Below are positions 38,032 through 47,195 of a DNA stretch of 64,000 nucleotides, piece by piece. The DNA comes from JALHST01 sp963798435 (GTDB taxonomy: Bacteria > Bacteroidota > Bacteroidia > Flavobacteriales > Flavobacteriaceae), in the NCBI GenBank assembly GCA_963798435.1, contig CAWCTF010000004.1, positions 744,001 to 808,000 on the forward strand, given 5' to 3'. How positions within the stretch are numbered: the stretch's first letter is position 1; each line of letters starts with the position of its first letter. The notes beneath the pieces were generated by a model. The model was not told where the DNA came from and searched no databases. It worked only from the letters and a program-made list of their open reading frames with translations. Position numbers and translations under genes: made by a program.

Positions 38032-39320
38032 TGTTTGATGTAATCATTGTAGGTGGAGGTGCGGCTGGCTTTTATGCGGCCATCCATATTGCCGAGGCCG
38101 ATCCAAACCTCTCGATTGCTATCCTCGAACGAGGGAAAGAGGTATTGGGTAAGGTGAAGGTCTCTGGAGGAGGTAGATGCAATGTTACCCATGCAGAATT
38201 CGACCCCCGTATTTTGGCAACCAATTATCCAAGAGGTGGGAAGGAACTATTGGGACCTTTTCACACCCACTTTAGTGGGGATACCGTAGCATTTTTTGAG
38301 CAAAAGGGAATCGCATTAAAAATTGAGGAAGACGGTCGCATGTTTCCTGTTTCAAATTCTTCGCAAACAATTATCGACTTTTTTTTAAAGGAAACAGACC
38401 GCTTGGGCATAACCCTATTAAGACATAGTTCTGTGGTTGATTTTGCACCGATTGAAAAGGGGCAAGATATGCAAGATCATGCAGGCTGGCGCGTACAATC
38501 GATAAAAAAGGTCTATCATGCACGAAAATTGTTGATAACTACTGGCAGTAATCCTAAAATATGGGAAATCCTTGAAAGATTAGGGCATACCATAGAACCG
38601 CCAACACCTTCACTTTTTACATTCAATATAAAGGATGACCGTATTTTGGGAATACCAGGTATAAGCACTTATGCGAACGTTAAAATCGTATCAAAGAAGC
38701 TTTTCAATCCCAAAATCACAATAAAATTGGCCAGTCAGGTTGCCGAGGAAACCATTTTGGAATCTGAAGGGCCTTTACTTATTACCCACTGGGGAGTGAG
38801 CGGTCCTGCCATTTTGAAATTGTCGGCCTGGGGTTCTAAAACACTAAACAAATTAAATTATAAATTCCTAGTTAAAATAAATTGGCTCCCTGAATATCAT
38901 GAGGCAGCGGTTTTTCAACTATTAATGGAATTAAAGGAGGTAGCGGCTAAGAAAACCATTTTTAGAACAAAAGCAGTATCAATACCAAGACGCTTGTGGA
39001 CGAATTTGGTGAAGTATAGTGGTATCCCAGAAGAGCTAAAATGGTCTGATGTTACCAAATTACAATTGCAAAACTTAGCAGACCAACTTACTAGTGGAAT
39101 GTTTCAGGTTGATGGGAAGAGTACATTCAAAGAAGAGTTTGTGACCGCGGGTGGCGTGGTATTGAAGGAGATAAATTTCAAGACGTTCGAAAGTAAATTG
39201 TATCCCGATTTATTTTTTGCCGGCGAAGTCATTGATGTGGATGCCATTACAGGGGGCTTCAATTTTCAAAATGCCTGGACAAGCGGGTATATGGCGGCCC
39301 AAGCCATTGCAAACAATTGA
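38031..39320 (+). CDS. NAD(P)/FAD-dependent oxidoreductase, HI0933/BaiN family
   Basis: The 429-residue flavoprotein has an N-terminal dinucleotide fold, DVIIVGGGAAGFYAAIHIAE. The family hallmark GKVKVSGGGRCNVTHAEF is present, as are the middle TTGSNPKIWEILERLGHTIE and PPTPSLFTFN blocks and the C-terminal DAITGGFNFQNAWTSGYMAA, which closes the FAD site. Characterised relatives include BaiN of bile-acid dehydroxylation, but most members have no known substrate. It is translationally coupled to the glycerophosphodiesterase gene, which is probably only a transcriptional partnership. Family membership is secure; function is not. Confidence 0.88.
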   Translation: MFDVIIVGGGAAGFYAAIHIAEADPNLSIAILERGKEVLGKVKVSGGGRCNVTHAEFDPRILATNYPRGGKELLGPFHTHFSGDTVAFFEQKGIALKIEEDGRMFPVSNSSQTIIDFFLKETDRLGITLLRHSSVVDFAPIEKGQDMQDHAGWRVQSIKKVYHARKLLITTGSNPKIWEILERLGHTIEPPTPSLFTFNIKDDRILGIPGISTYANVKIVSKKLFNPKITIKLASQVAEETILESEGPLLITHWGVSGPAILKLSAWGSKTLNKLNYKFLVKINWLPEYHEAAVFQLLMELKEVAAKKTIFRTKAVSIPRRLWTNLVKYSGIPEELKWSDVTKLQLQNLADQLTSGMFQVDGKSTFKEEFVTAGGVVLKEINFKTFESKLYPDLFFAGEVIDVDAITGGFNFQNAWTSGYMAAQAIANN

Positions 39321-39414
39321 TTTATCGGTATTTGTAGCTTGATAATAACAACGAAAGAAGCGAGCAGAACCAAAAACGGGGTATCGGTGAATGGCCACCA
39401 AAAAATAAAGCTGT

Positions 39415-39888
39415 TTAATTCAGCTCCCAAATTTTATAATTGAGGAGGGCGGCAAAACATAGCCATAAAAGGTAGGGTATGAGCAAGTAGGCTGCTACCG
39501 AGCTGACAACTTTAAACCATTTGATCGTCAAGACCAACAAAACGATTAAGGTAAGAATGATGAGTAGTCCCCAAAATGGTTGTTTTAGACCAAAAAAGAC
39601 GATGCTCCACATCGCGTTCAAGAGGAGTTGAAAACAAAAGTGATACAGGGCCGTTTTTACCCAACTATGATAAATACCCCTGGCCCAAACAATGCCGGCC
39701 GAAATCCCCATCATTATATAAAGTACCAACCAAACCGGTGCAAAAATGGCATTGGGAGGATTAAAGCTTGGTTTGTTCAATTGCATATACCAACCATTGA
39801 TAGCACTTTGAGTTGCAAAACCAGAGAGAAACCCAATGATCATACAAATACTTACGGCCATGGAAATATAGGTCAGTTTGTTTTTCAA
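39415..39888 (-). CDS. TspO/MBR family membrane protein
   Basis: The 157-residue protein has five hydrophobic helices and the tryptophan-rich TspO pattern GWYMQLNKPSFNPPNAIFAP followed by VWLVLYIMMGISAGIVW. It ends with CFAALLNYKIWELN, matching the family terminus. TspO proteins bind porphyrins and sterol-like ligands and affect stress responses. The start is the TTG at 39888, since it gives the usual N-terminus KNKLTYISMAV; the first ATG (39861) would cut helix 1 short. It is a single gene divergent from mvaD. Confidence 0.88.
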   Translation of the reverse strand: MKNKLTYISMAVSICMIIGFLSGFATQSAINGWYMQLNKPSFNPPNAIFAPVWLVLYIMMGISAGIVWARGIYHSWVKTALYHFCFQLLLNAMWSIVFFGLKQPFWGLLIILTLIVLLVLTIKWFKVVSSVAAYLLIPYLLWLCFAALLNYKIWELN

Positions 39889-39958
39889 AATAGTTTGTGT
39901 TTACCCTCTAAAATAAGGATTTAATTTGATTACAGACTACGGAAAACTTCGTAAAAAC

Positions 39959-39966
39959 TATCTTTG
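39959..39966 (+). promoter_or_regulatory. -7 element of the mevalonate gene run
   Basis: TATCTTTG matches the Bacteroidota TAnnTTTG box exactly and sits 17 bases before the mvaD ATG. A TTTG exists at 39925-39928, but the spacing (30) is too long, so the -33 element is uncertain. Confidence 0.4.
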
Positions 39967-39983
39967 TCAAAATTGCGACTTCG

Positions 39984-41066
39984 ATGATCGAAAATGATTT
40001 TGTGCCTTTTGGGTATACCCATTCAATACCTGAGGGGGCTGTGACTTGGAAGGCTCCCAGTAACATTGCCTTGATTAAATATTGGGGAAAGACCAAGGCT
40101 CAAATACCTGCAAATCCGTCAATTAGTTTTACACTTGATGGCTGTGCCACCACGACAACGTTGAACTATCGAAAAAGGTCCCTGCCAAATAGCTCTTTTT
40201 CTTTCGAGATTTGGTTTGAGGGTTCGCTAAAGACTGAATTCAAGCCGAAAATCGAAACTTTTTTCAAAAGAATCGAGATGTATCTGCCCTTTTTAACGCA
40301 GTATCATTTTAAGATTCAAACCTCCAATTCATTTCCGCATAGTAGCGGAATAGCATCGTCGGCGAGTGGAATGGCCGCTTTGGCACTTTGCCTGATGGAT
40401 CTTGATAGACAGCTTAGTCCTGCAATGGATCTTGGCTTTTTTATCAAAAAGGCTTCCTTTATAGCAAGGTTGGGTTCTGGAAGTGCATCACGAAGCATTG
40501 AAGGTTCATTGGTACAGTGGGGCGACCATAAGGATATTGCTGGCAGTAGTAATCTCTATGCCATAAAATATCCGTATCAGGTACATGCTATTTTTAAGGA
40601 CTATAACGATACTATTTTATTGGTAGACGAAGGAGAAAAGGAGGTAAGCAGTTCGGTAGGCCATGATCTCATGCAGGGTCATCCTTTTGCAGATCGACGT
40701 TTTGCCCAAGCCCATGAAAATATTTCGAAACTACAAGACGTTTTAGCCTCGGGAGATCTTGCCGAGTTTATAACTATCGTTGAAAGTGAGGCCTTGACAT
40801 TGCATGCGATGATGATGACTGGACGGCCGTATTACCTGCTTATGAAGCCAAATACCCTATCGATTATCGAAAAGATATGGGAATTTCGAAAAAAATCGAA
40901 GAGCCATCTTTGTTTTACCTTGGATGCCGGTGCAAACGTCCATCTTTTGTACCCGGAGAACGAAAAAGGGAAGGTGATTCAATTTATTAAGGATGAGTTG
41001 GTTGTATATTGTGAAAACGGACACTATATTTGCGATAGAATTGGATTGGGTGCTCAAAAAATGTAA
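39984..41066 (+). CDS. mvaD: Diphosphomevalonate decarboxylase
   Basis: MvaD converts mevalonate-5-diphosphate to isopentenyl diphosphate with ATP. The 360-residue GHMP-kinase-fold protein shows the family blocks VTWKAPSNIALIKYWGKTKA, NPSISFTLDG, the phosphate loop HSSGIASSASGMAALALCL and the catalytic segment ARLGSGSASRSIEGSLVQWG. DAGANVHLLYP near the end is also typical. Length is slightly above the average. It heads a run with a second GHMP kinase and a UbiA prenyltransferase, an arrangement common in Flavobacteriaceae that use the mevalonate route. Confidence 0.95.
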   Translation: MIENDFVPFGYTHSIPEGAVTWKAPSNIALIKYWGKTKAQIPANPSISFTLDGCATTTTLNYRKRSLPNSSFSFEIWFEGSLKTEFKPKIETFFKRIEMYLPFLTQYHFKIQTSNSFPHSSGIASSASGMAALALCLMDLDRQLSPAMDLGFFIKKASFIARLGSGSASRSIEGSLVQWGDHKDIAGSSNLYAIKYPYQVHAIFKDYNDTILLVDEGEKEVSSSVGHDLMQGHPFADRRFAQAHENISKLQDVLASGDLAEFITIVESEALTLHAMMMTGRPYYLLMKPNTLSIIEKIWEFRKKSKSHLCFTLDAGANVHLLYPENEKGKVIQFIKDELVVYCENGHYICDRIGLGAQKM

Positions 41067-41127
41067 CTTTTAAATTTACTTTTGGCCAATAGCTATTCTT
41101 TATGTTGTGCAAAACCCAGATTAAATA

Positions 41128-42066
41128 ATGAATGGACCTTTATTTTATTCAAAAATCCTTCTATTTGGGGAGTATGGGATTATCAAAGATTCCAAAGGAC
41201 TCTCCATTCCTTATAATTTTTTTAAAGGGGCTTTGAAAACCGATCAAATATCATCGGAGACCGCAAAAAAATCAAATAGCAACTTACGGGAATTTGTAGG
41301 ATACCTCGAAATTGTACATAAGAATAGCCCAGAACTATTTTCCCTTGATTTTGGGGCCTTAAAGAGCGATGTTCAGGCAGGCATGTATTTTGACAGCTCT
41401 ATCCCACAGGGATATGGAGTAGGAAGTAGCGGCGCATTGGTGGCTGCAATTTATGACAAATATGCACAAGACAAAATCACCGTATTGGAGAACCTGACTA
41501 GGGAAAAACTACTGCGATTGAAGAAGATATTTGGAAAAATGGAATCATTTTTTCATGGAAAATCTTCAGGATTAGATCCCTTAAACAGTTATTTAAGTCT
41601 TCCCATCCTGATAAATTCAAAGAATAATATCGAATCGACTAGCATCCCTTCGCAGAACCAGGCAGGAAAAGGTGCGGTCTTCTTGTTAGATAGCGGTTCT
41701 ATTGGCGAAACCGCCCCTATGGTGCAGTTGTTCATGGAAAAAATGAAACATGAAGGCTTTCGAAATATGTTGAAAAATCAGTTTATCAAACATACCGATG
41801 CCTGTGTTGAAGATTTTGTCAACGGAAATATAAAATCACTTTTTGGCAATTTGAAGCAATTGTCCCATGTTGTGCTTGATAATTTTAAACCGATGATTCC
41901 CCCAAAGTTCCATCAATTATGGCAGCAAGGCATCGAAACCAATGACTATTATTTAAAATTGTGTGGCTCGGGAGGCGGTGGTTATATTCTAGGATTCACC
42001 CAAGATTTTGACAAGGCCAAAAAAGCATTGAAAGAATATAGCTTGGAAGTGGTATACAACTTCTAA
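41128..42066 (+). CDS. GHMP-family kinase, probable mevalonate kinase
   Basis: The 312-residue protein begins FYSKILLFGEYGIIKDSKGL, the GHMP N-terminal substrate motif, and carries the phosphate-binding PQGYGVGSSGALVAAIYDKY. HGKSSGLDPLNSYLS is the catalytic Asp segment, and LCGSGGGGYILGFT is the C-terminal glycine-rich motif. These features and its place 61 bases after mvaD fit mevalonate kinase. Phosphomevalonate kinase has the same fold and cannot be fully excluded. The product would act in the cytoplasm just before the MvaD step. The next gene, ubiA-like, follows by 14 bases. Confidence 0.85.
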   Translation: MNGPLFYSKILLFGEYGIIKDSKGLSIPYNFFKGALKTDQISSETAKKSNSNLREFVGYLEIVHKNSPELFSLDFGALKSDVQAGMYFDSSIPQGYGVGSSGALVAAIYDKYAQDKITVLENLTREKLLRLKKIFGKMESFFHGKSSGLDPLNSYLSLPILINSKNNIESTSIPSQNQAGKGAVFLLDSGSIGETAPMVQLFMEKMKHEGFRNMLKNQFIKHTDACVEDFVNGNIKSLFGNLKQLSHVVLDNFKPMIPPKFHQLWQQGIETNDYYLKLCGSGGGGYILGFTQDFDKAKKALKEYSLEVVYNF

Positions 42067-42080
42067 TTACTACATAGCAC

Positions 42081-42986
42081 ATGCTGAGTAGAAAAAACAA
42101 ACTACTACTGCTAAAGTTTTTGAGTTTGTTCTCTGTGGTGCGCGGGTACAATATCTTAATCATTGTCCTTGCCCAATATTTGGCCTCTATTTACATTTTA
42201 GCACCTCATTTACCCCTACGCCGGATTGTTTTTGACTTGAATTTATTCTGTATCGTTTTGGCCACTGCCTTTGTTATTGCAGGCGGGTATATCATCAATA
42301 ATTTTTACGATGCCGAAAAAGATCTTATCAATAAACCAAGAAAGAGCATGTTGGATCGGTTGGTCAGCCAACGATTCAAATTGTCAACCTATTTTGTATT
42401 AAATCTTTTGGCCGTTTTTGTGGCCAGTTCGGTTTCTTTTAAGGCCGTGTTGTTTTTCTCGTCTTATATTTTCGGGATATGGTTTTATTCCCACAAGCTA
42501 AAGAAGGTTCCCTTTGTGGGAAATATTGTATCGGCAACCTTGGCAATTGCCCCTTTCTTTGCGGTATTTGTATATTATAAAAATTTTGATACCGTCATTT
42601 TTGTTCATGCCATCTTCTTGTTTTTATTAATATTGGCCCGGGAATTGATTAAAGACCTTGAAAATATCGCAGGGGATCTGGCCCAGAATTATAAGACCAT
42701 TCCGATACTTTATGGCGCGCGATTTTCTAAGATCTGCATTAGTATTTTGGTTATTCTTACACTACTCCCTGCGCTTCTCCTGATCAACTATTTTGATATT
42801 GGCTATATGTATCTTTATTTTTTGGCGGCTGTGGTTCTCTTGATATTGTTCCTGATAATCCTATGGAAGTCAAGGACCAAAATGCACTATGTGGGCCTGC
42901 ATAACATCCTTAAAATGATTATTGTCGTAGGTGTATTCAGTATTCTCTTAATTAATATCGATTTGGTTCTCAACCGAATTTTGTAA
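42081..42986 (+). CDS. UbiA-family prenyltransferase (geranylgeranylglycerol-phosphate type)
   Basis: The 301-residue membrane protein has about eight to nine helices. The first prenyl-diphosphate/magnesium motif is in IINNFYDAEKDLINKPRKS (NxxxDxxxD). The second is in LARELIKDLENIAGDLAQNY, with aspartates spaced as in UbiA enzymes. Flavobacterial homologues are usually annotated as geranylgeranylglycerol-phosphate geranylgeranyltransferase by similarity to the archaeal lipid enzyme. Other prenyl acceptors such as a menaquinone or protohaem precursor are possible. Tight linkage to mevalonate genes agrees with use of an isoprenoid diphosphate donor. The acceptor is not known. Confidence 0.82.
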   Translation: MLSRKNKLLLLKFLSLFSVVRGYNILIIVLAQYLASIYILAPHLPLRRIVFDLNLFCIVLATAFVIAGGYIINNFYDAEKDLINKPRKSMLDRLVSQRFKLSTYFVLNLLAVFVASSVSFKAVLFFSSYIFGIWFYSHKLKKVPFVGNIVSATLAIAPFFAVFVYYKNFDTVIFVHAIFLFLLILARELIKDLENIAGDLAQNYKTIPILYGARFSKICISILVILTLLPALLLINYFDIGYMYLYFLAAVVLLILFLIILWKSRTKMHYVGLHNILKMIIVVGVFSILLINIDLVLNRIL

Positions 42987-43029
42987 AACGAATACCATCA
43001 ATCAAGTGGTCGGATCCAATTTGCTTTGC

Positions 43030-43037
43030 TACCTTTG
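43030..43037 (+). promoter_or_regulatory. -7 element upstream of the pseudouridine synthase gene
   Basis: TACCTTTG is an exact TAnnTTTG match 14 bases before the ATG, which implies a very short leader. No good -33 TTTG is seen at the right distance. Confidence 0.35.
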
Positions 43038-43051
43038 CAAAAATATGCAAT

Positions 43052-43894
43052 ATGGGCAGGTCAGATTCCAATAAGGACAGCAAATCATCCGGAAACCGCG
43101 GAGGTGCCTTTCGAAAGAAAAGTTATGCCCGTGGCAATGCGCCGCTTCGCAAACGCTCGGAGCCACAAAAACCTGCCAATCCAGATCTCATCCGATTGAA
43201 TAAATATGTTGCCAATTCAGGGGTCTGTTCCCGACGTGATGCCGACATTTATATTGCCGCCGGAAATATAACCGTTAATGGCAAACCCGTTACCGAAATG
43301 GGCTATAAGGTAAAGTTGACCGATGAAGTCAAGTTCGACGGGCGCTTATTGAATCCTGAGAAAAAGGAATATGTACTCCTGAATAAGCCAAAGGATTTTT
43401 CTACTACGGTGCGTGATGAAAATGGACGGCGAAATGTGGCCGGACTCATTTCAAATGCCTCGAAAGCTACCTTGTTGCCAATTGATAAAATGGACAAAAA
43501 TGCGACAGGACTCCTATTGTTTACGAATGATGGGGATATGACCAAGCGATTAAAAGCTCCTAAAAACGGTTTGCGGAAAATTTATCATGTTGTTCTTGAC
43601 AAAGAATTACGAAGTGCCGACCTGGTAAAGATCCAAGAAGGAATAATCATCGATGAAAAGCCTGTACGGGTGCAAGATATTAGTTTTATTGACGACGCAC
43701 CAAAACGTGAGGTAGGTATTGAAATCTTCAGCTCTAAAAATAAAGTGGTCGAGCGAATATTCGAACATCTTGAATATGAGGTCGTTAAAATTGATAGGGT
43801 CGTTTACGGCGGACTTACCAAAAAAGACCTTCCGCGAGGCCACTGGCGCTATTTGACCGAACAGGAAGTCATAAATTTAGGAATGATAAAATAG
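43052..43894 (+). CDS. RluB/RsuA-type rRNA pseudouridine synthase
   Basis: The 280-residue protein has a basic, glycine/serine-rich N-terminal tail (~45 residues). An S4 RNA-binding domain follows (IRLNKYVANSGVCSRRDADI, GNITVNGKPVTEMGYKV), then the RsuA-family catalytic domain. The catalytic Asp is in PIDKMDKNATGLLLFTNDG; the usual arginine-leucine before it (RLD) is Lys-Met here, a variant common in Bacteroidota. RKIYHVVLDKEL and the C-terminal VKIDRVVYGGLTKKDLPRG block complete the family. It would modify a uridine in ribosomal RNA. Its stop abuts the stop of the convergent argH with no spacer. Confidence 0.9.
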   Translation: MGRSDSNKDSKSSGNRGGAFRKKSYARGNAPLRKRSEPQKPANPDLIRLNKYVANSGVCSRRDADIYIAAGNITVNGKPVTEMGYKVKLTDEVKFDGRLLNPEKKEYVLLNKPKDFSTTVRDENGRRNVAGLISNASKATLLPIDKMDKNATGLLLFTNDGDMTKRLKAPKNGLRKIYHVVLDKELRSADLVKIQEGIIIDEKPVRVQDISFIDDAPKREVGIEIFSSKNKVVERIFEHLEYEVVKIDRVVYGGLTKKDLPRGHWRYLTEQEVINLGMIK

Positions 43895-45181
43895 TTATAA
43901 GGCCATAGCTTTTATCATTTTTTCCCGAATTTCCTTTAAGCATAGATTTCCTAGACTGCCTTCATGGGTATGTGCAATGGCCCGATTGGGTTTGAAGGTG
44001 CCCTCTTGGATTTCCTGCCCCATTCTTTTATAGGCATCCCGAAATGGCATTCCCGAAAGTACCAATTCGTTCAAAGTATCGACACTAAAAAGATAGTCGT
44101 ATTTAGCGTCCTCCAAGATATTCTTGTTGACCTTTATTTCCTTGAGGCTGAAGGTCAAAATCTCTAAACTGGCCTTCAAATCTTCAATGGCTGGCAATAT
44201 GATTTCCTTGACCAATTGTAAATCTCGATGGTATCCACTTGGCAAATTAATGAGAATCATAGTGAGTTGATTCGGAACCGATTGTAATTTGTTGCATTTG
44301 GCCCGAACCAATTCAAAAACATCCGGATTTTTCTTGTGTGGCATGATACTGCTTCCTGTGGTCAGGGCATCGGGAAAACTAATAAAATTAAAGTTCTGGT
44401 TCATATAGAGACAAATATCCATCGATATTCTAGAGAGCGTTGATGCAATACTGGCCATCCCAAATGCAGTTGCTTTTTCTACCTTGCCTCTTCCTAGCTG
44501 TGCCGCGACCACGTTATATTTCATATCGGCAAAGCCTAACTCCTTGGTTGTAAAACTTCGATCGATCGGAAATGAAGTACCATAACCTGCTGCACTTCCC
44601 AAGGGGTTTTGATCCACCATCTTGAAAGCCGCATTGATAAAATAGAGGTCGTCTATCAGACTTTCGGCATAGGCCGAAAACCATAACCCGAAGGAAGACG
44701 GCATCGCAATCTGTAAATGTGTATACCCCGGCAGGAGCACATCCTTGAATTTTTCCGCCAATAGCATGAGCAGATCGAATAGGTCTTTGGTCTGTGCTTT
44801 TATCTGGGCCAACTCATCTTTTAAATACAGATGCATTGCAACCAATACTTGATCATTTCGTGAACGCGCCGTGTGGATCTTTTTCCCAGTGTCCCCTAAT
44901 TTTTCCGTTAATACATATTCGATCTTGGAATGCATATCCTCAAAGCGATCATCAATCGTAAAAGTTCCGGCCGAGATAGTTTCCAATATTCGATCCAGTT
45001 CGTTTACCAAATCAGTAACTTCATTATGCTCCAACAAACCAATCTCCCCCAGCATCTTGGCATGGGCCTTGGATGCAATCACATCGTACTTGGCCAAAAT
45101 CAAATCCAATTCACGATCATGGCCAACCGTAAAACGATCGATCTTTTTGTCAGTACTAAAACCTTTGTCCCACAGTTTCAT
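43895..45181 (-). CDS. argH: Argininosuccinate lyase
   Basis: ArgH splits argininosuccinate into arginine and fumarate, the last step of the pathway. The 428-residue protein carries the fumarase/lyase signature GSSIMPHKKNPDVFELVRAK with the catalytic flexible loop. HTARSRNDQVLVAMHLYLKD and GYTHLQIAMPSSFGLWFSAY are the other conserved blocks, and the first ~30 residues, KLWDKGFSTDKKIDRFTVGHD, form the N-terminal clamp. It is shorter than E. coli ArgH but normal for Bacteroidota. It is the last gene of the leftward arginine operon, 148 bases after the deacylase gene. Confidence 0.96.
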   Translation of the reverse strand: MKLWDKGFSTDKKIDRFTVGHDRELDLILAKYDVIASKAHAKMLGEIGLLEHNEVTDLVNELDRILETISAGTFTIDDRFEDMHSKIEYVLTEKLGDTGKKIHTARSRNDQVLVAMHLYLKDELAQIKAQTKDLFDLLMLLAEKFKDVLLPGYTHLQIAMPSSFGLWFSAYAESLIDDLYFINAAFKMVDQNPLGSAAGYGTSFPIDRSFTTKELGFADMKYNVVAAQLGRGKVEKATAFGMASIASTLSRISMDICLYMNQNFNFISFPDALTTGSSIMPHKKNPDVFELVRAKCNKLQSVPNQLTMILINLPSGYHRDLQLVKEIILPAIEDLKASLEILTFSLKEIKVNKNILEDAKYDYLFSVDTLNELVLSGMPFRDAYKRMGQEIQEGTFKPNRAIAHTHEGSLGNLCLKEIREKMIKAMAL

Positions 45182-45329
45182 TGTTATCTATTTATAGTTT
45201 TCCTGCGACTGGCTGAATGTCGAGGGTTCCAATTGGATCAAAAAATTTAAGCCGCGTCCAATTTTTCTTCTTCTATGTTTCATTTAATAAGTGCAATTTT
45301 ATTGTTTTTATAGATCATCGGGAATTGAA

Positions 45330-46418
45330 TTATTGGATCCCAGTCGTCTTTAATAAAAATTCGTCCAATAAACGAATGTAAAGATTGATGCCATCCTCGA
45401 TTTCGCGTATGTAGATAAACTCATCCGCTGAATGGGATCTCGTACTATCGCCTGGACCCAACTTGACCGATTGACAGCTTAAAGCGGCTTGGTCAGACAA
45501 GGTAGGTGATCCATATGTTTTTAAGCCCAAAGTTATCCCCGCCCTCACAAGATCATGGTCCTTATGAATCGATGAAGAATTCAACCGAAGCGATCGCTCC
45601 TTTAGTTCACAGGGGGCTTCCTGTTTCAGGATATCCGCGATTTCTTGGTTGGTATACCGATCATTAACGCGAACGTCGATGACCAAATCTACTTCGGCCG
45701 GCACAACATTGTGCTGACTTCCGCCCTTGATTTGGGTAACCGTCAGTTTGACTTCTCCCAAAACTTCGGATATCTTCTTAAATTTATAGTTTTTAAACCA
45801 TTCAAGAACTTTAATACTATTGTAGATTGAATTATCGGGATTCGGATGCGCCGCATGTGATGGTGTACCTTTTACTACCGCGTCAAAAATCACCAAGCCT
45901 TTTTCGGCAATGGCCAATTGCATCAATGTAGGTTCGCCAACAATGGCAACATCGATCTTCGGTAGGATCGGCAACATGCTATTGAGACCATTCGGGCCCG
46001 AACTCTCTTCTTCAGCGGAGGCCACGATGATGATATTATGGTTTAAATTTTCGAATGAATAAAAATGGGCGAAGGTGGCGAGCAGGGATACCAATGCCCC
46101 ACCTGCGTCGTTACTTCCTAGACCGAATAACTTGCCATCGGCGACATGCGGGTGAAATGGGTCTTTGGTATAGGCCGAATTCGGTTTTACAGTATCATGA
46201 TGTGAATTTAGGAGCAAGGTTGGCTTGGCAGCATCAAAGTGTTCATTAAAGGCATACACATTGTTCTTCTCCCTTTTATAGGCGATATCAAGCGTTTTGA
46301 ACCACAGTTCGATGGCATTTGCTGTTTCATTTTCCTGTGAAGAAAACGAGGGTGTAGCAATTAATTTTTTGAGTAACTCCAATGCCTTTTCCGTCAAGTG
46401 TTGCTGTTTCGTCTTCAT
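45330..46418 (-). CDS. argE: M20 deacylase: N-acetylornithine/N-succinylcitrulline-type, arginine pathway
   Basis: The 362-residue zinc peptidase-fold enzyme shows the M20 metal ligands in NSHHDTVKPN (His), GSNDAGGALVSLLA (bridging Asp) and ASAEEESSGPNGLN (catalytic and metal Glu residues), plus a dimerisation domain starting near GTPSHAAHPNP. In arginine synthesis such enzymes remove the acyl group from ornithine or citrulline. The neighbouring carbamoyltransferase is of the succinylornithine type, so the substrate here is probably N-succinyl-citrulline rather than acetylornithine. That step is inferred from context. The ATG overlaps the argB stop by four bases. Confidence 0.85.
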   Translation of the reverse strand: MKTKQQHLTEKALELLKKLIATPSFSSQENETANAIELWFKTLDIAYKREKNNVYAFNEHFDAAKPTLLLNSHHDTVKPNSAYTKDPFHPHVADGKLFGLGSNDAGGALVSLLATFAHFYSFENLNHNIIIVASAEEESSGPNGLNSMLPILPKIDVAIVGEPTLMQLAIAEKGLVIFDAVVKGTPSHAAHPNPDNSIYNSIKVLEWFKNYKFKKISEVLGEVKLTVTQIKGGSQHNVVPAEVDLVIDVRVNDRYTNQEIADILKQEAPCELKERSLRLNSSSIHKDHDLVRAGITLGLKTYGSPTLSDQAALSCQSVKLGPGDSTRSHSADEFIYIREIEDGINLYIRLLDEFLLKTTGIQ

Positions 46419-47194
46419 AAGGTTAGGGTCGTATAGTGTGCCTTTAGGTCTTCAAACATCGCCGTATCGCCAATACAGACTTTTTCAACGCCTTTTTTCA
46501 AGGCGTGGTAGCAGTTTTCCATTTTAGGAAGCATGCCATCGGCAATGCTATTTTTCTGCAACAGTTCTTGGTAGAGGGTGCTATTGATTTTTTGTATGAC
46601 CGAATCATCGTCGTCAACATTTGAGAGCACCCCTTTTTTTTCAAAACAATAGTATAAGGTTGTTTTATAACGAACACTCATGGCAATTGCAATTTCCGAT
46701 GCGATCGTATCGGCATTGGTATTCAAGATTTGTCCCTTTTTGTCATGGGTAAGCGCGCAAAAAACAGGTACCAGACCGGCAGCCAACAAAGCGGCAATGG
46801 TTTCTAGATTCACCCCGTCTACATCACCGGCAAATCCGTAATCGATTTCGCCTACCGGACGTTTATGTGCGTAAATCGTATTTCCATCGGCGCCACTCAT
46901 CCCTATGGCATTACAGTTTATTGCCTGAAGGCGTGCGACGATATTTTTATTCGTCAGGCCGCCATACACCATGATCATAACATCAAGGCTTTGGGCATCG
47001 GTAATTCTTCGGCCACCAATAAGTTGCGATTCAATACCCAATCGGGCTGCGATTTGTGTGGCGAGCTTCCCGCCGCCATGTACCAATATCTTATGGCCTT
47101 CCAAACTTGAAAATGAACGCAGCAACCTTTCAAGCTGTTTTTCGTCCTCGATGACGTTACCACCTATTTTTACGATTGATAGTTTTTGTTTCAT
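46415..47194 (-). CDS. argB: N-acylglutamate kinase (acetylglutamate kinase family)
   Basis: The 259-residue amino-acid-kinase-fold protein phosphorylates N-acylglutamate. It has SIVKIGGNVIEDEKQLERLL at the N-terminus, the glycine loop VHGGGKLATQIAARLG, the substrate segment YGGLTNKNIVARLQ and NTNADTIASEIAIAMSV at the ATP site. In Bacteroidota ArgB may act on N-succinylglutamate, in keeping with the neighbouring carbamoyltransferase. It lies one base after the SDR gene stop and overlaps the argE start by four bases. Confidence 0.94.
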   Translation of the reverse strand: MKQKLSIVKIGGNVIEDEKQLERLLRSFSSLEGHKILVHGGGKLATQIAARLGIESQLIGGRRITDAQSLDVMIMVYGGLTNKNIVARLQAINCNAIGMSGADGNTIYAHKRPVGEIDYGFAGDVDGVNLETIAALLAAGLVPVFCALTHDKKGQILNTNADTIASEIAIAMSVRYKTTLYYCFEKKGVLSNVDDDDSVIQKINSTLYQELLQKNSIADGMLPKMENCYHALKKGVEKVCIGDTAMFEDLKAHYTTLTL

Positions 47195-47195
47195 T

